Positions 7,986 through 16,912 of a DNA stretch of 64,000 nt are shown one piece after another. The DNA comes from Acidianus sp. HS-5 (GTDB taxonomy: Archaea > Thermoproteota > Thermoprotei_A > Sulfolobales > Sulfolobaceae). Every line of letters starts with the position of its first letter. Position 1 is the stretch's first letter. The notes under the pieces were generated by a model. That model ran no database searches and was not told the origin of the DNA. It saw only the letters and a list, made by a program, of their open reading frames with translations. Position numbers and translations under genes: made by a program. The DNA is taken from positions 744,001 through 808,000 of the forward strand of contig NZ_AP025245.1 in the NCBI RefSeq assembly GCF_021655615.1, given 5' to 3'.

Positions 7986-8693
7986 TTAAAAATACGAATG
8001 GGTAGTACTGTGCATTGACATGCATAATGTATTATAAGAAATGGTGATACATGCGCAAACCAGCTTAGTATAGATTTGTGTAGAATATCTGTAAGTGCAT
8101 TCAGGATCTAACCATTTATTTACACTAACATGATAATTCCTGTAGCAATATATCACTATAGTCTTATTTCCATTATTTATACACTCCTTGCAAACTATGT
8201 GGACGAATATCCCTACTACGTATATCGGAACATTACCGCAGTTTTTTGCATGATATCTAAGCACGTAATTACACTTTTCTATACCATCATGAATTTTAAT
8301 CATAGCGTTTTCCACTTTCGGCTTTGCATATTTGAATATTGAATATTCCCCTATAAGTATCTTCAAATAAGTTACATTTGTGGTACAAGGAATCTTTTTA
8401 AAACACTTTGTACAACCGTTCATTATTCTGCACATCTTTACAATTTCCTTCCCACAGTTGAATATTCCCTCAACATAAATAGGTTTACTAGCATTTATTA
8501 CGAGGTAAAGGTATGTTGAATGATCATATAGGTATTCAGTCACGTTGTACTTAACGTACTTATAAGCAAAATATTCGAACTGAATAATCTTAGAATAGCA
8601 ATAAGTTGAGTAAAAAGAAGAAAGAGTAAAGTAAATTACTCCTGCACCTATTAAAACCAAGAAGATTGATGGGATTAATATTCTGCCTATCAC
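7986..8693 (-). CDS. Cysteine-rich membrane-anchored exported protein
   Basis: The 235-residue product has one N-terminal hydrophobic helix (about 4-25) and then a hydrophilic domain expected outside the cell. That domain has around 17 cysteines, including C-R-I-M-N-G-C-T-K-C, V-C-K-E-C and C-A-C, and many N-x-T/S sites (for example N-V-T-E and N-G-N-K-T). This pattern suggests a disulfide-stabilised, N-glycosylated surface protein, as suits an extreme acidophile. I do not recognise the family. It is a single gene, separated from both neighbours. Codon use and base composition look like the surroundings. Confidence 0.65.
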   Translation of the reverse strand: MIGRILIPSIFLVLIGAGVIYFTLSSFYSTYCYSKIIQFEYFAYKYVKYNVTEYLYDHSTYLYLVINASKPIYVEGIFNCGKEIVKMCRIMNGCTKCFKKIPCTTNVTYLKILIGEYSIFKYAKPKVENAMIKIHDGIEKCNYVLRYHAKNCGNVPIYVVGIFVHIVCKECINNGNKTIVIYCYRNYHVSVNKWLDPECTYRYSTQIYTKLVCACITISYNTLCMSMHSTTHSYF

Positions 8694-8735
8694 TTCAGTT
8701 CGCTTATACTAAAAAGGAAAGAGGGATTACAAAAA

Positions 8736-9056
8736 CTAATGAACGCTCTTAATTACCTTCACTGCAGTACCGTAAGCAATTATCTCATCGTATTCATCGT
8801 TTATCCTGTGAGAATCAAACCTAACAGAAATTACTGCAGTGGAGTTAAACTCCTTAGCCCTTTGTAGCATCTCTTTTAATGCGTTGGCTCTAGCATTCTC
8901 AGACTCCTCAAGGAATTTTTTAGCTTCCTCCTCTTTACTTAGGTCGTATTTCTTTGAAAGTAATGAAACTCCTACAACTATTCCTATTATCTGTATAACT
9001 GTGTATCCTGGAATTTCATCAGCGGTTGTGATAAAAATTTCTTGTTGTTGAGACAT
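8736..9056 (-). CDS. YbjQ/UPF0145 family protein
   Basis: The 106-residue protein matches the YbjQ family throughout: a first strand T-T-A-D-E-I-P-G-Y, the G-I-V-V-G-V-S segment at about 26-32, a central helix rich in Glu, Ala and Lys, and the C-terminal strands A-V-I-S-V-R-F-D and I-I-A-Y-G-T-A-V-K. The family forms a pentameric beta structure and has been called heavy-metal binding, but its function is not established. Length is normal. The gene is monocistronic and divergent from mtnA, sharing an 80-base spacer. Confidence 0.85.
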   Translation of the reverse strand: MSQQQEIFITTADEIPGYTVIQIIGIVVGVSLLSKKYDLSKEEEAKKFLEESENARANALKEMLQRAKEFNSTAVISVRFDSHRINDEYDEIIAYGTAVKVIKSVH

Positions 9057-9135
9057 ACCATTTATTTTTTCTTAATAGGTTATAAAAATTACGTCGTCAC
9101 GGTAAAAATTTAATCCCACATGGAATATTATACTC

Positions 9136-10233
9136 ATGAAAGTCTCGTTAAAGGAGCTAAAAGAGAACTTTAATCCCAAGCTAAAGCCAATAATCTGGAA
9201 TGATGAGAAAAACACATTATCACTCTTAGATCAATCGGCACTACCATTCGAAACAACTTATGTGGAATTAAAAGATCCAGAAGGAATAGCCTCTGCAATT
9301 AAGTTAATGAAAGTGAGGGGTGCTCCAGCAATAGGTATTACTGCAGCTTACGGAATGGTTACTGCGTTAACTTCTGATATCCCTTCAAGCCTTGAAGAGG
9401 CTATAGAGAAACTAACCATAGCGAAAAAGATCCTAGACCAAGCGAGACCTACTGCAGTTAACTTAGCCTGGGCTACGTCGAATATGTTAAATAATGCAAA
9501 GAGGTACGTTGAACAAGGAGATGCTAAGGGTGTAAGTGAAGTAGTTTCCTTACTAAAAAGGGACGCAAAGAAGATATTTGATGATGAGCTTGAGGCAGAA
9601 CTTCAGATGGGTATTTATGGTTTGGAGAAGATAAATGACGGAGACACTGTACTTACACAGTGTAATGCAGGAGGTCTAGCTACTGGAACTGGGCTAGGGA
9701 CTGCACTTGCTCCAGTAAAAGTTGCCCACATGTTGGGAATTAAAGTCTCAGTAATCGCCCCTGAAACGAGACCTTGGTTACAAGGTAGTAGGCTTACTGT
9801 TTATGAACTAATGACTGATGGAATTCCCGTAACCTTAATTGCAGACACAGCAGTAGGCCTTGTTCTGTATAAAGGAATGGTGAACAGCGTAATGGTAGGC
9901 GCAGATAGAATACTTTCGGACGGTCATGTTTTCAATAAAATAGGTACTTTTAAAGAGGCGGTAATTTCTCACGAATTAGGAATTCCATTTTATGCGTTAG
10001 CCCCTGTTTCAACTTTTGACTTAAAGAATAGAGTTGAGGACGTGAAAATTGAGGAAAGAGATCCTAACGAAGTTAGAACAATTAGGGGAATTCCCATTGC
10101 ACCGGAAGGAGTTAAAGTATATAATCCAGTCTTCGACGTAACTCCCCCAAAGTATGTTACTGGGATAATAACTGAAAAAGGAATAATATATCCTCCATTT
10201 GATAAGAATGTTAGGAAAATTGTTGAAAAATGA
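9136..10233 (+). CDS. mtnA: S-methyl-5-thioribose-1-phosphate isomerase
   Basis: The 365-residue enzyme converts methylthioribose-1-phosphate to methylthioribulose-1-phosphate in methionine salvage. Family hallmarks are K-V-R-G-A-P-A-I-G at about 59-67, the catalytic-cysteine motif T-Q-C-N-A-G-G at about 174-180, and V-G-A-D-R-I-L-S-D-G near 255, which carries the catalytic Asp. Length and domain order are as usual for the eIF2B-related family. Archaeal members of this superfamily can instead act as ribose-1,5-bisphosphate isomerase, but the N-terminal domain and motif spacing here favour MtnA. No other salvage gene is adjacent. The start is supported by the promoter-like sequence just upstream. 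Confidence 0.9.
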   Translation: MKVSLKELKENFNPKLKPIIWNDEKNTLSLLDQSALPFETTYVELKDPEGIASAIKLMKVRGAPAIGITAAYGMVTALTSDIPSSLEEAIEKLTIAKKILDQARPTAVNLAWATSNMLNNAKRYVEQGDAKGVSEVVSLLKRDAKKIFDDELEAELQMGIYGLEKINDGDTVLTQCNAGGLATGTGLGTALAPVKVAHMLGIKVSVIAPETRPWLQGSRLTVYELMTDGIPVTLIADTAVGLVLYKGMVNSVMVGADRILSDGHVFNKIGTFKEAVISHELGIPFYALAPVSTFDLKNRVEDVKIEERDPNEVRTIRGIPIAPEGVKVYNPVFDVTPPKYVTGIITEKGIIYPPFDKNVRKIVEK

Positions 10234-10235
10234 TA

Positions 10236-10249
10236 TCTTTATTTTTTAT
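10236..10249 (+). terminator. T-rich 3' end after mtnA
   Basis: The run TATCTTTATTTTTT directly after the mtnA stop codon is the oligo-T type of signal that ends archaeal transcripts. There is no hairpin. Confidence 0.4.
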
Positions 10250-10303
10250 AGATAGGAAAAAGCTTATAATATAGTGAATATAAATATTTAATAGTGATAT
10301 AAA

Positions 10304-11266
10304 GTGGTTAAATATTGTCCTAAGTGCGGTTATCCTAACGTGGATGATGCAAAATTCTGCTTAAAATGCGGTTCACCACTTCCAGAATCTTATATACTAC
10401 AAGGTGGTGCTCCACCACAATCTTCTCCTCAATCATCACCTCAACCTCCTCCTCAGCCTCCAACTTCTCAGTACCCTTACATGCCCCAGGAGCCTCCTAA
10501 AAAGAAGGTTCCAATAAAGGCAATACTTGGCGGAGTAGTAGCTGTTATAGTGGTTCTAGTAGTATTCCTAGTTGTTTTACCATTAATTTCACCATCGCAC
10601 GGAGTTTATGGTATAGCGTCTACCGCGTCTAGCGATTTTGGAGGTCATTGGAGCGTGGCAAAGTGCAAATCCGCTGTAGCTACTTATGTTGGCAATGGGA
10701 AGTACGAGATCAAATATCTTAATGGTACTACTGAGTATAAGAAGATCTGCTCCATTCCTTTTGGCTGCTTATCTTCATTGATAAGCACTAGTGGAGGGAC
10801 GTATTATCAGCCAAATTTTATGGAATATCCTTCTAAGATTTCCTTCGCTGTAATTAACGGCACTGTTAACGGGCAGAAAGATGTCATTGTACTGTTGGGA
10901 ATGTATTGGAATTCTACTCCAAATATTGCATATTATTTCTCTAACATGACAAAGTATTTAATTACTAAGTGTTCATCCTCAATCGCAGCGGGAGAGTCTC
11001 AAGCAAAACAATTGGATTCTTGCTTTATAATATCATCATTTAACGGAATGTATTACTATTATATAGCAACAAGCAATTCCACACTATTGAGTTCTGTTTC
11101 AGTACCTTATTCAGCATTGTCTCATCTTGGGATATCTCACTTGACAGCAATTGGAGAATTTTGGGGAGCGACAACCCATGAGGCGATTATTGCAGTAACT
11201 ATAAACGTAGCACCTTCAAGCTCACAAATTCAGTCAATAGTTAGCGAATTCCAGAGCTGTCTATAA
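10304..11266 (+). CDS. Zinc-ribbon/Pro-rich linker/TM/exported-domain protein (paralog 1)
   Basis: The 320-residue protein starts with a two-knuckle zinc ribbon (C-P-K-C at 5-8 and C-L-K-C at about 19-22), followed by a Pro/Gln/Ser-rich linker (about 35-68), a single transmembrane helix (about 72-94) and an exported domain of about 225 residues. The exported part begins with A-S-T-A-S-x-D-F-G-G and contains C-K-S-A and Y-L-N-G-T-T, features shared with the genes at 14828, 26979 and 28092. The GTG start is chosen because the paralogs start at the same residue and a GTGAT ribosome site lies just upstream. It is predicted to sense or bind something outside while the ribbon stays inside. The function is unknown. 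Confidence 0.8.
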   Translation: MVKYCPKCGYPNVDDAKFCLKCGSPLPESYILQGGAPPQSSPQSSPQPPPQPPTSQYPYMPQEPPKKKVPIKAILGGVVAVIVVLVVFLVVLPLISPSHGVYGIASTASSDFGGHWSVAKCKSAVATYVGNGKYEIKYLNGTTEYKKICSIPFGCLSSLISTSGGTYYQPNFMEYPSKISFAVINGTVNGQKDVIVLLGMYWNSTPNIAYYFSNMTKYLITKCSSSIAAGESQAKQLDSCFIISSFNGMYYYYIATSNSTLLSSVSVPYSALSHLGISHLTAIGEFWGATTHEAIIAVTINVAPSSSQIQSIVSEFQSCL

Positions 11267-12340
11267 GGTATTAGAATTTTTTATCCTAAATTTTTCTCTT
11301 CTATACTCAACTTCTTTTATTTCCTCCCATTTTATTCTCCTCTTATTTTTAACGTCGTCATAAAGGATAAGCATCTTAGGGCAGGAGTTTATTCCATTGA
11401 CTATGACCTCTTTTAAACCTGTGAGAATTTTAAGTGCATCGACGAGACCAGGAGATTTAAAAGGAATCTCCCTGGCTAAAAATTCCTTTACCACCTTATA
11501 ATATTCCTCGTAATAATCTCCAGGAGAGAGGACATATCTTCCTTCTTCAGGAGGATAAAGTAAAATACCGTAAGTAAATAAGCCACCTTTTACCACTTCA
11601 AAAGGATGACCACCACAAGAAGAGTCTTGATTAAGCCATTTCCTAAAAGCAGGAGGGTTATCTAAAGGCAAGTTCATCATTCCGCAATCTCTTCCGTCTG
11701 CGTATCGAGAATAAAGATCTTTAATATGTCCTTTAGTATCAAGGCCAAGTGCCTCATAAATTACCTTGACAGTTTCAAGGTAGTCCCTGAGACTTATTTC
11801 CTTATCAAGTCTCTTGTTCAGGTTTTCCTTATAGCGCCTAAGTATGTCCTTTGCCTCTTCCAAAGTAATTACTGGATCTCTTACATACTTCAGCCTTACT
11901 TTACCTTCTAAGTAGTGCTTATCTATGTCCTCAACAGTTATGAATATTCCTCTATTAATTTGAAACTTAGAGAATTCCAGGACTCTGAGTAACAGATTCT
12001 TAACCATCTCATCAGCTTCTTTATTCCCCTTGCCTATCCTTATTTTCCCTCTCGTATTTATGAATAACTCGTACGCGTCAAACTTTTTGAGATAAACTAA
12101 ACTAATAGGTACAAGCTTTATTACTTCCTTTAGCTTTACAGGAGAGAAGAAAAAATAATAAACTCTAACGTAATCGTCCTCCCTAGTAGGGTATGTAATC
12201 TCTTCAAGCTCCTTGGCAAGATTATAAAGCTCATCGTTATTATATGTAGGAGGATCTAAATATTCTGTTTCTATTTTATACATTACTAAGGGATGAGAAT
12301 TCACAATTTTCATTATTTTATTCCTAACGTCCTCAAACAT
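11261..12340 (-). CDS. Conserved-looking hypothetical cytoplasmic protein
   Basis: The 359-residue protein has no membrane segment or signal peptide and I do not recognise it. A distinctive region at about 214-255 reads Y-A-D-G-R-D-C-G-M-M-N-L-P and continues to D-S-S-C-G-G-H-P-F, so two Cys, a His and several acids lie close together and could bind metal or form an active site. The N-terminal half is Tyr- and Leu-rich, and the C-terminus is basic. It overlaps the preceding membrane-protein gene by eight bases (ATG inside the end of that gene), indicating co-translation, and overlaps the convergent paralog-1 gene by six bases. Confidence 0.65.
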   Translation of the reverse strand: MFEDVRNKIMKIVNSHPLVMYKIETEYLDPPTYNNDELYNLAKELEEITYPTREDDYVRVYYFFFSPVKLKEVIKLVPISLVYLKKFDAYELFINTRGKIRIGKGNKEADEMVKNLLLRVLEFSKFQINRGIFITVEDIDKHYLEGKVRLKYVRDPVITLEEAKDILRRYKENLNKRLDKEISLRDYLETVKVIYEALGLDTKGHIKDLYSRYADGRDCGMMNLPLDNPPAFRKWLNQDSSCGGHPFEVVKGGLFTYGILLYPPEEGRYVLSPGDYYEEYYKVVKEFLAREIPFKSPGLVDALKILTGLKEVIVNGINSCPKMLILYDDVKNKRRIKWEEIKEVEYRREKFRIKNSNTL

Positions 12341-13859
12341 GATATAAAATGTGAGTTAAAATAGGAGACGTAATCGGAACTGTCTTCATTATTAGGATTG
12401 CTATTACTGCCTCAGTTACCAAAATAACGCAAAGACTAATTCTGCCTTTAAGAGGAATAAAAAATCCTGAAATGAAGGAAAGAGGAAAAGAGGAGAAATA
12501 TAATGCTAAGATTTCCGAAAGTCTCAACTCACGCTTGAAAAAGAATAGGAAAATTATGGACACAGCTGCCGCGATAATGGAAAAGTAATTACCATAAAGA
12601 AGCAATGCATTTAAAACAAATAATAAGCTTAGTATTACAAATACTTTCAATTTCTTTAGTTTAATATCCTTAACTATAAATATACTAAGAGCTCCGCCGA
12701 TCATATAAAATATTACTGAGTATGCCGAATAATGAAACTCAAAGTAAAATAATAAAGGTATAAGTACAAAAAGTGGTGAGAGTCTCTGTACTGCAGAAAT
12801 GCCCACAAAGGGATTTATCAAAGATAGTAACGACGCAAAAAGAGGGTATACGCTGATTTTGAATTCAGGTAAAGAGATTGCAATAGATGATAAAATCAAG
12901 GGAGTAAGAATATGTAAGTCAAAGAAGAAGAACTTTACTGAAATAAAAATCAATAATGCAGAAATAAAGAAATAGTAGTATTTTTCTATAAATGAGACTA
13001 TTGGCTTATATTGACTGCGAAACATGTTTACTATAAAAAGTATGGCTAAGGAAAAGAAGAGTATTTCTTCTTGAAGATATTCTCCTTCTATTACGAAGTA
13101 CACTAAGGAAAAGAAAGGTAGGAGTATATAAAGAAATAACTCTTTGCCCTTAACAACATCGTATAATGAAGATATTGAGAGCGAAGGGTTAATGAAAGAA
13201 AATAATGGAGGTAAATAATTTAGGATCTTTACCTTTTTAAAACTCCTAGCATATTTTAAGGATATAATTGCAAAATACGGATAGAAGGGAGAATAAAGTA
13301 AGGAAACTAATGGAGAGAAAGAAACAATTGCTGGAATAAGGAAAGGTAATTTAAAGTAAAAAGCTAGTGCTGATAAATAGATTACTGCTGACGTTCTGAG
13401 TGATATTCTTCCCTCGATTATTGCAGAAATTACTCCTGAAATTAAGAGAAAATAAGCAATATTACCTAAGGAATTCATACTTAGAACAGCGCTCAATATT
13501 AGGAACATTATACCGGAAATTATTAGCCCTTTTTTCTCCAAAGCACCTGCTAAGAATAAAATAAGGTAATTCTGAGTTAAAAGAGAGAAAAGTGTAGCTA
13601 AACTAAAGGATAATGAAGATTTCCTATCCAAATAAAGGAGTGGAAAAGAAAAAAGAGCTAGAAGCGCATGAAAGGGCGAAGAAAGAAGTAAAAGTGCTGA
13701 AACAAAAGGCGGAAAATATTTCAGTTTCAAAATTACTGCAGCAGAAATTATTGCAAGTAACGATAAACAGTAATGAGGAAAGAAAGAAGAGATGAAGAGA
13801 AGCGATCCTAAGGTAATTTCTAGCCTAAGTTTCATTTCGAGAAGAATATAAGTTAACAT
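12333..13859 (-). CDS. Polytopic membrane protein, unknown function
   Basis: The 508-residue protein is almost wholly hydrophobic, with about 14-16 predicted helices rich in Leu, Ile, Phe and Ser and only short charged loops. It has no exported domain and no motif I can assign; it resembles uncharacterised multispanning proteins of Sulfolobales. It overlaps the downstream hypothetical gene by eight bases, so the two probably work together at the membrane. A TTTAAA box about 20-25 bases before the ATG could serve as promoter. Confidence 0.65.
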   Translation of the reverse strand: MLTYILLEMKLRLEITLGSLLFISSFFPHYCLSLLAIISAAVILKLKYFPPFVSALLLLSSPFHALLALFSFPLLYLDRKSSLSFSLATLFSLLTQNYLILFLAGALEKKGLIISGIMFLILSAVLSMNSLGNIAYFLLISGVISAIIEGRISLRTSAVIYLSALAFYFKLPFLIPAIVSFSPLVSLLYSPFYPYFAIISLKYARSFKKVKILNYLPPLFSFINPSLSISSLYDVVKGKELFLYILLPFFSLVYFVIEGEYLQEEILFFSLAILFIVNMFRSQYKPIVSFIEKYYYFFISALLIFISVKFFFFDLHILTPLILSSIAISLPEFKISVYPLFASLLSLINPFVGISAVQRLSPLFVLIPLLFYFEFHYSAYSVIFYMIGGALSIFIVKDIKLKKLKVFVILSLLFVLNALLLYGNYFSIIAAAVSIIFLFFFKRELRLSEILALYFSSFPLSFISGFFIPLKGRISLCVILVTEAVIAILIMKTVPITSPILTHILYHV

Positions 13860-13897
13860 TTAAAAATCTGTCCTTTAAATCAAATAACTCATTGAAA

Positions 13898-14551
13898 CTA
13901 ACTGATTAGGTTATTTATTTCCTCGATATCAATGATTTCATAAGCCTCTGGGGTGAACTTACCTTGACTAATTGGGACATACTCTATTGAATCCCTTGTC
14001 TTTACTTCCACGTCCTTAAGTCTAAAGAGAATCTGAGGGTCTTCTAAATCCTCTTTCCAGAAATGAATATGAAAACCCCTCCTTGTCGTCATAACTAACC
14101 TTGGTTTTAAGTCCTTCATTTGTTCAATAATTTTCCTATCCTTTGAATCGACATCTACCATGAAAATCTTGAAATCTATATGCCTTGGGAGTTCAGAGAA
14201 GAATATCTTGGAAATGTCAGGCTTTCTTTCGCATTCCTGCATGTACCGTACTACGGTGTCCTTTGAAGCTTTTGACATGTTGACGGGATTTAGAACATGC
14301 ATTACCTTTATCCATTCCTTCCTTATCTTTATTCCTCTAACCTCAAACTCTACGTTATCCCTTATTGATAAGAGAATTTTTACTGCCTTCAAAGTCTCAA
14401 CATTCCATACTCTATATAGTACTTTATCTATCTTTAACCCCTGTTCTTTAGCTTCTCTATCTCTTGAAATCAAGTAAAAGAGATAGCTCTCCTTTTCATT
14501 TAACTTAGGTAAATACTCGTTAAGGTATTCCTCGGTAGTCAGTTTCCTCAT
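13898..14551 (-). CDS. Small protein with archaeo-eukaryotic primase-like motifs
   Basis: The 217-residue soluble protein has I-F-M-V-D-V-D-S-K-D at 129-138, which fits the hhhDhD metal-binding motif I of archaeo-eukaryotic primases (D133, D135). It is followed by M-T-T-R-R-G-F-H-I-H-F-W at 154-165, which fits their S/T-x-G-x-H motif II (H161). A possible third acid lies in T-R-D-S-I-E-Y at 185-191. The N-terminal 110 residues are helical and unassigned. Length is shorter than PriS, and the usual zinc knuckle is absent. It is a stand-alone gene, with no replication gene beside it. It may be a minimal primase-polymerase or an inactive relative; the assignment is from motif reading only. Confidence 0.5.
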   Translation of the reverse strand: MRKLTTEEYLNEYLPKLNEKESYLFYLISRDREAKEQGLKIDKVLYRVWNVETLKAVKILLSIRDNVEFEVRGIKIRKEWIKVMHVLNPVNMSKASKDTVVRYMQECERKPDISKIFFSELPRHIDFKIFMVDVDSKDRKIIEQMKDLKPRLVMTTRRGFHIHFWKEDLEDPQILFRLKDVEVKTRDSIEYVPISQGKFTPEAYEIIDIEEINNLIS

Positions 14552-14827
14552 TGAAAGAGAATATTTACTTAGATATTAAATTTTGAACTACAGAACTAGG
14601 CATTCTAAAATTTGACCTAGCATTGACATGCAGATGACATAATAATTTTGTTTTAGTAAACTATATATTATTTTCAAATCATGATATTAGTTGATAAAAG
14701 GTTTTTGGATAGCAAAATTTTACTACAGAGTTAAAAACGATTAAAAACAGTACTTGATTCAAACTAAGTTCTAAATGAGATTATTGCTTAAACTCTTATA
14801 AAATTGAATTAAAAAATTTCTTAAAAA

Positions 14828-15784
14828 TTATAAGCATCCTTGTACTTGGCTAACCATTGTTTCCATTTGTGAAAGTGTAGGAACTAGATTTATAGTAATA
14901 ACTACAATTTCCTCATTGTTTGATACTCCTCCGAATTCACTTAATGAATGTATAGAGTATCCCCCTAAAGAAGATGGCGCTTGAGTTTCACTTAACATCG
15001 TATAGTTAGAAACTGACATATATAAATAATCTAGACCATTATACGTCGAAATTGTAACGCATATTCCTTGAGATTTCAAGTAGGCTTCATATTCTGAAAT
15101 ATAAGAGGAGTATGAAGCATTAGATAGGACAGAATTAATTGAAGAGTATCCTTCTGATGCAGGATTAGGAGTTATATTATAATAAGCTCCCGCCGCAAGG
15201 ATGTAAGTCTTTTCTCCATTAACAGTGCCATTAACTAATGTAAAAACCACTTTAGCAGGATACACATTATAGTAATTTATTTGAAAATATGAGTTAGCAC
15301 TTACGGAAGATAAACCCGATAAAACGTTATTAAAGCAACAGAATTTAATTTCGTCATAGTTCTCGTAAACCGTGGTTCCATTAAAATATTTTACTTCGTA
15401 GACTCCTTTACCTACATATGTAGCAGTTGCGGACTTGCATTTAACAGTTACCCACTTTCCGCCGAACTCCTTTGACGCTGTTGAAGCTAAAGCTGTAATA
15501 CCGTGAAAAGAGAATAGTGGTAAAAACACTAAAAATACTGCTAGTACTACTACAACTACCATTACTACACCGATAATAGCAAGTACGGGAGCTCTCTTTT
15601 TAGGAGTTGAAGGTTGTTGAGAAGCTGAAGGCTGTGAAGGAGGCGGAAAATTTGGTTGTTGTGTTGATGGTAATGTAGGTGGAGGAGATTGAGGAATATA
15701 TTGAGGTAATTGATAGCCACACTTCATGCAGAATTTAGCATCATCAACGTTAGGATAACCACACCTAGGACAATATTTAACCAC
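14828..15784 (-). CDS. Zinc-ribbon/Pro-rich linker/TM/exported-domain protein (paralog 2)
   Basis: The 318-residue paralog has the same order as the gene at 10304: zinc ribbon (C-P-R-C, C-M-K-C), Pro/Gln/Ser linker (about 28-65), one helix with a V-V-V-V-V-L-A-V-F-L-V-F-L-P-L run, and an exported domain starting A-S-T-A-S-K-E-F-G-G-K-W. It keeps C-K-S-A-T, Y-x-V-K-Y-F-N-G-T-T and the late T-Y-N-G-L-D-Y-L-Y-M-S block. The GTG start follows GGTGAT, a strong match to the 3' end of 16S rRNA. Several N-x-S/T sites suggest a glycosylated surface domain. It is monocistronic. Confidence 0.8.
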   Translation of the reverse strand: MVKYCPRCGYPNVDDAKFCMKCGYQLPQYIPQSPPPTLPSTQQPNFPPPSQPSASQQPSTPKKRAPVLAIIGVVMVVVVVLAVFLVFLPLFSFHGITALASTASKEFGGKWVTVKCKSATATYVGKGVYEVKYFNGTTVYENYDEIKFCCFNNVLSGLSSVSANSYFQINYYNVYPAKVVFTLVNGTVNGEKTYILAAGAYYNITPNPASEGYSSINSVLSNASYSSYISEYEAYLKSQGICVTISTYNGLDYLYMSVSNYTMLSETQAPSSLGGYSIHSLSEFGGVSNNEEIVVITINLVPTLSQMETMVSQVQGCL

Positions 15785-15907
15785 TTTATATCACCATTTA
15801 CTAAGAATAATATTTTCCAGTTAATAAATATTTTGATTGATTATGAATATTTAAAAACGAATACAACTCTAAATATTTAGATATAAAACTGAAGTTAATT
15901 TTATAAT

Positions 15908-16912
15908 ATGGATAGGCTATACAAGTATATAGTCATGAACCTAAAAATTGTCGGTTTGGCAATCGTAATCTTAGTAATAATAGGTGGAATTGGAGTCTAT
16001 GAATTACTAAAGAAATCAACAGAGCAAACAGCTACTCCTTCTACAACAACAAAAGACTTGAGAATAGTATCTATAACCCCTAGCGATACTCAAGACTTAA
16101 TTGCCCTAGGTTTAGGAAAACATATTGTAGGAGTTGACCATTATTCTTACTGTCTTTTAAAGATGATAAACAAGACTTCCTGCGTACACAGTAATGTTAC
16201 AGTATTTCCAGAAATTTCTCCAGTAAACATCTCAGGATTAGTAGCACTTAACCCTACGGTAGTTGTTGGAGAAAAAGGGCTTCTTTATAATTGTGTTAAC
16301 AGTATCCAGAAGGCAGGAATAAAAATTTTCTTAACTAATGCTGACTACGCATCAAATTTCTATCAAATTGAAAGTTGCATATGTTCCTTAGCAAAATACT
16401 TTAATGTTACTAACTCATCTAAGGAGTTAATAAACTGGATGAATTCTAAATTACAAGAATTCTCGACTACGGGAGATATTACGGTAACTTACATAGACTG
16501 GATATGTCCTAATTATTACTTCTGGACTGCAGGAGGTAACGTATTCATAAATACTTTAATACAGTTGGGAGGAGGAATTAACACCTTTGGTGAATGCGTA
16601 AATTACAATGAATTATGCCCAGGAAAGCTGATAGAGGCTAATTCGGATATTCTCGTAGTGAATGTTGTGTATAATATATCATATACTAAGTACTTACTTT
16701 CACATATTCCAGGAATTCAAAATGTTAAAGCTTACAAGAATGGAAATGTTTACTTCCTTTGCTGTGGATCTTCGTATCTAACTAATGAACCTGGACCTCT
16801 AGCAGTTTACGCAGTTCTACTATTCCACGATATAATTAACGGAACTGCGCCTCATCAAATAACATGGTCTTGGATAGAGAAGTGCATTAACCCTCAAATG
16901 CCGGTGTTTTGA
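15908..16912 (+). CDS. BtuF/FecB-type substrate-binding protein, membrane-anchored
   Basis: The 334-residue protein begins with a transmembrane anchor (about 13-33) and a Thr/Ser-rich spacer, then a class III periplasmic-binding-protein fold: S-I-T-P-S-D-T-Q-D-L-I-A-L-G-L-G, G-V-D-H-Y, a central L-N-P-T-V-V-V-G, and near the end L-A-V-Y-A-V-L-L-F-H-D. These are features of binding proteins for cobalamin, haem or siderophores. It is the first gene of a three-gene importer operon; the permease starts right after its stop codon. The cobalamin operon that follows makes a corrinoid or cobalt chelate the likeliest substrate, though an iron chelate is possible. The exported domain has about a dozen cysteines, more than is usual. 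Confidence 0.85.
   Translation: MDRLYKYIVMNLKIVGLAIVILVIIGGIGVYELLKKSTEQTATPSTTTKDLRIVSITPSDTQDLIALGLGKHIVGVDHYSYCLLKMINKTSCVHSNVTVFPEISPVNISGLVALNPTVVVGEKGLLYNCVNSIQKAGIKIFLTNADYASNFYQIESCICSLAKYFNVTNSSKELINWMNSKLQEFSTTGDITVTYIDWICPNYYFWTAGGNVFINTLIQLGGGINTFGECVNYNELCPGKLIEANSDILVVNVVYNISYTKYLLSHIPGIQNVKAYKNGNVYFLCCGSSYLTNEPGPLAVYAVLLFHDIINGTAPHQITWSWIEKCINPQMPVF

Noticed and set aside
7953..8018. 21-codon frame in the intergenic region
   Set aside because: It runs into the 3' end of the opposite gene and has no promoter support.
13613..13795. 60-codon Lys/Glu-rich frame on the plus strand
   Set aside because: It is the antisense of a hydrophobic membrane gene; such shadows are always Lys/Glu-rich.
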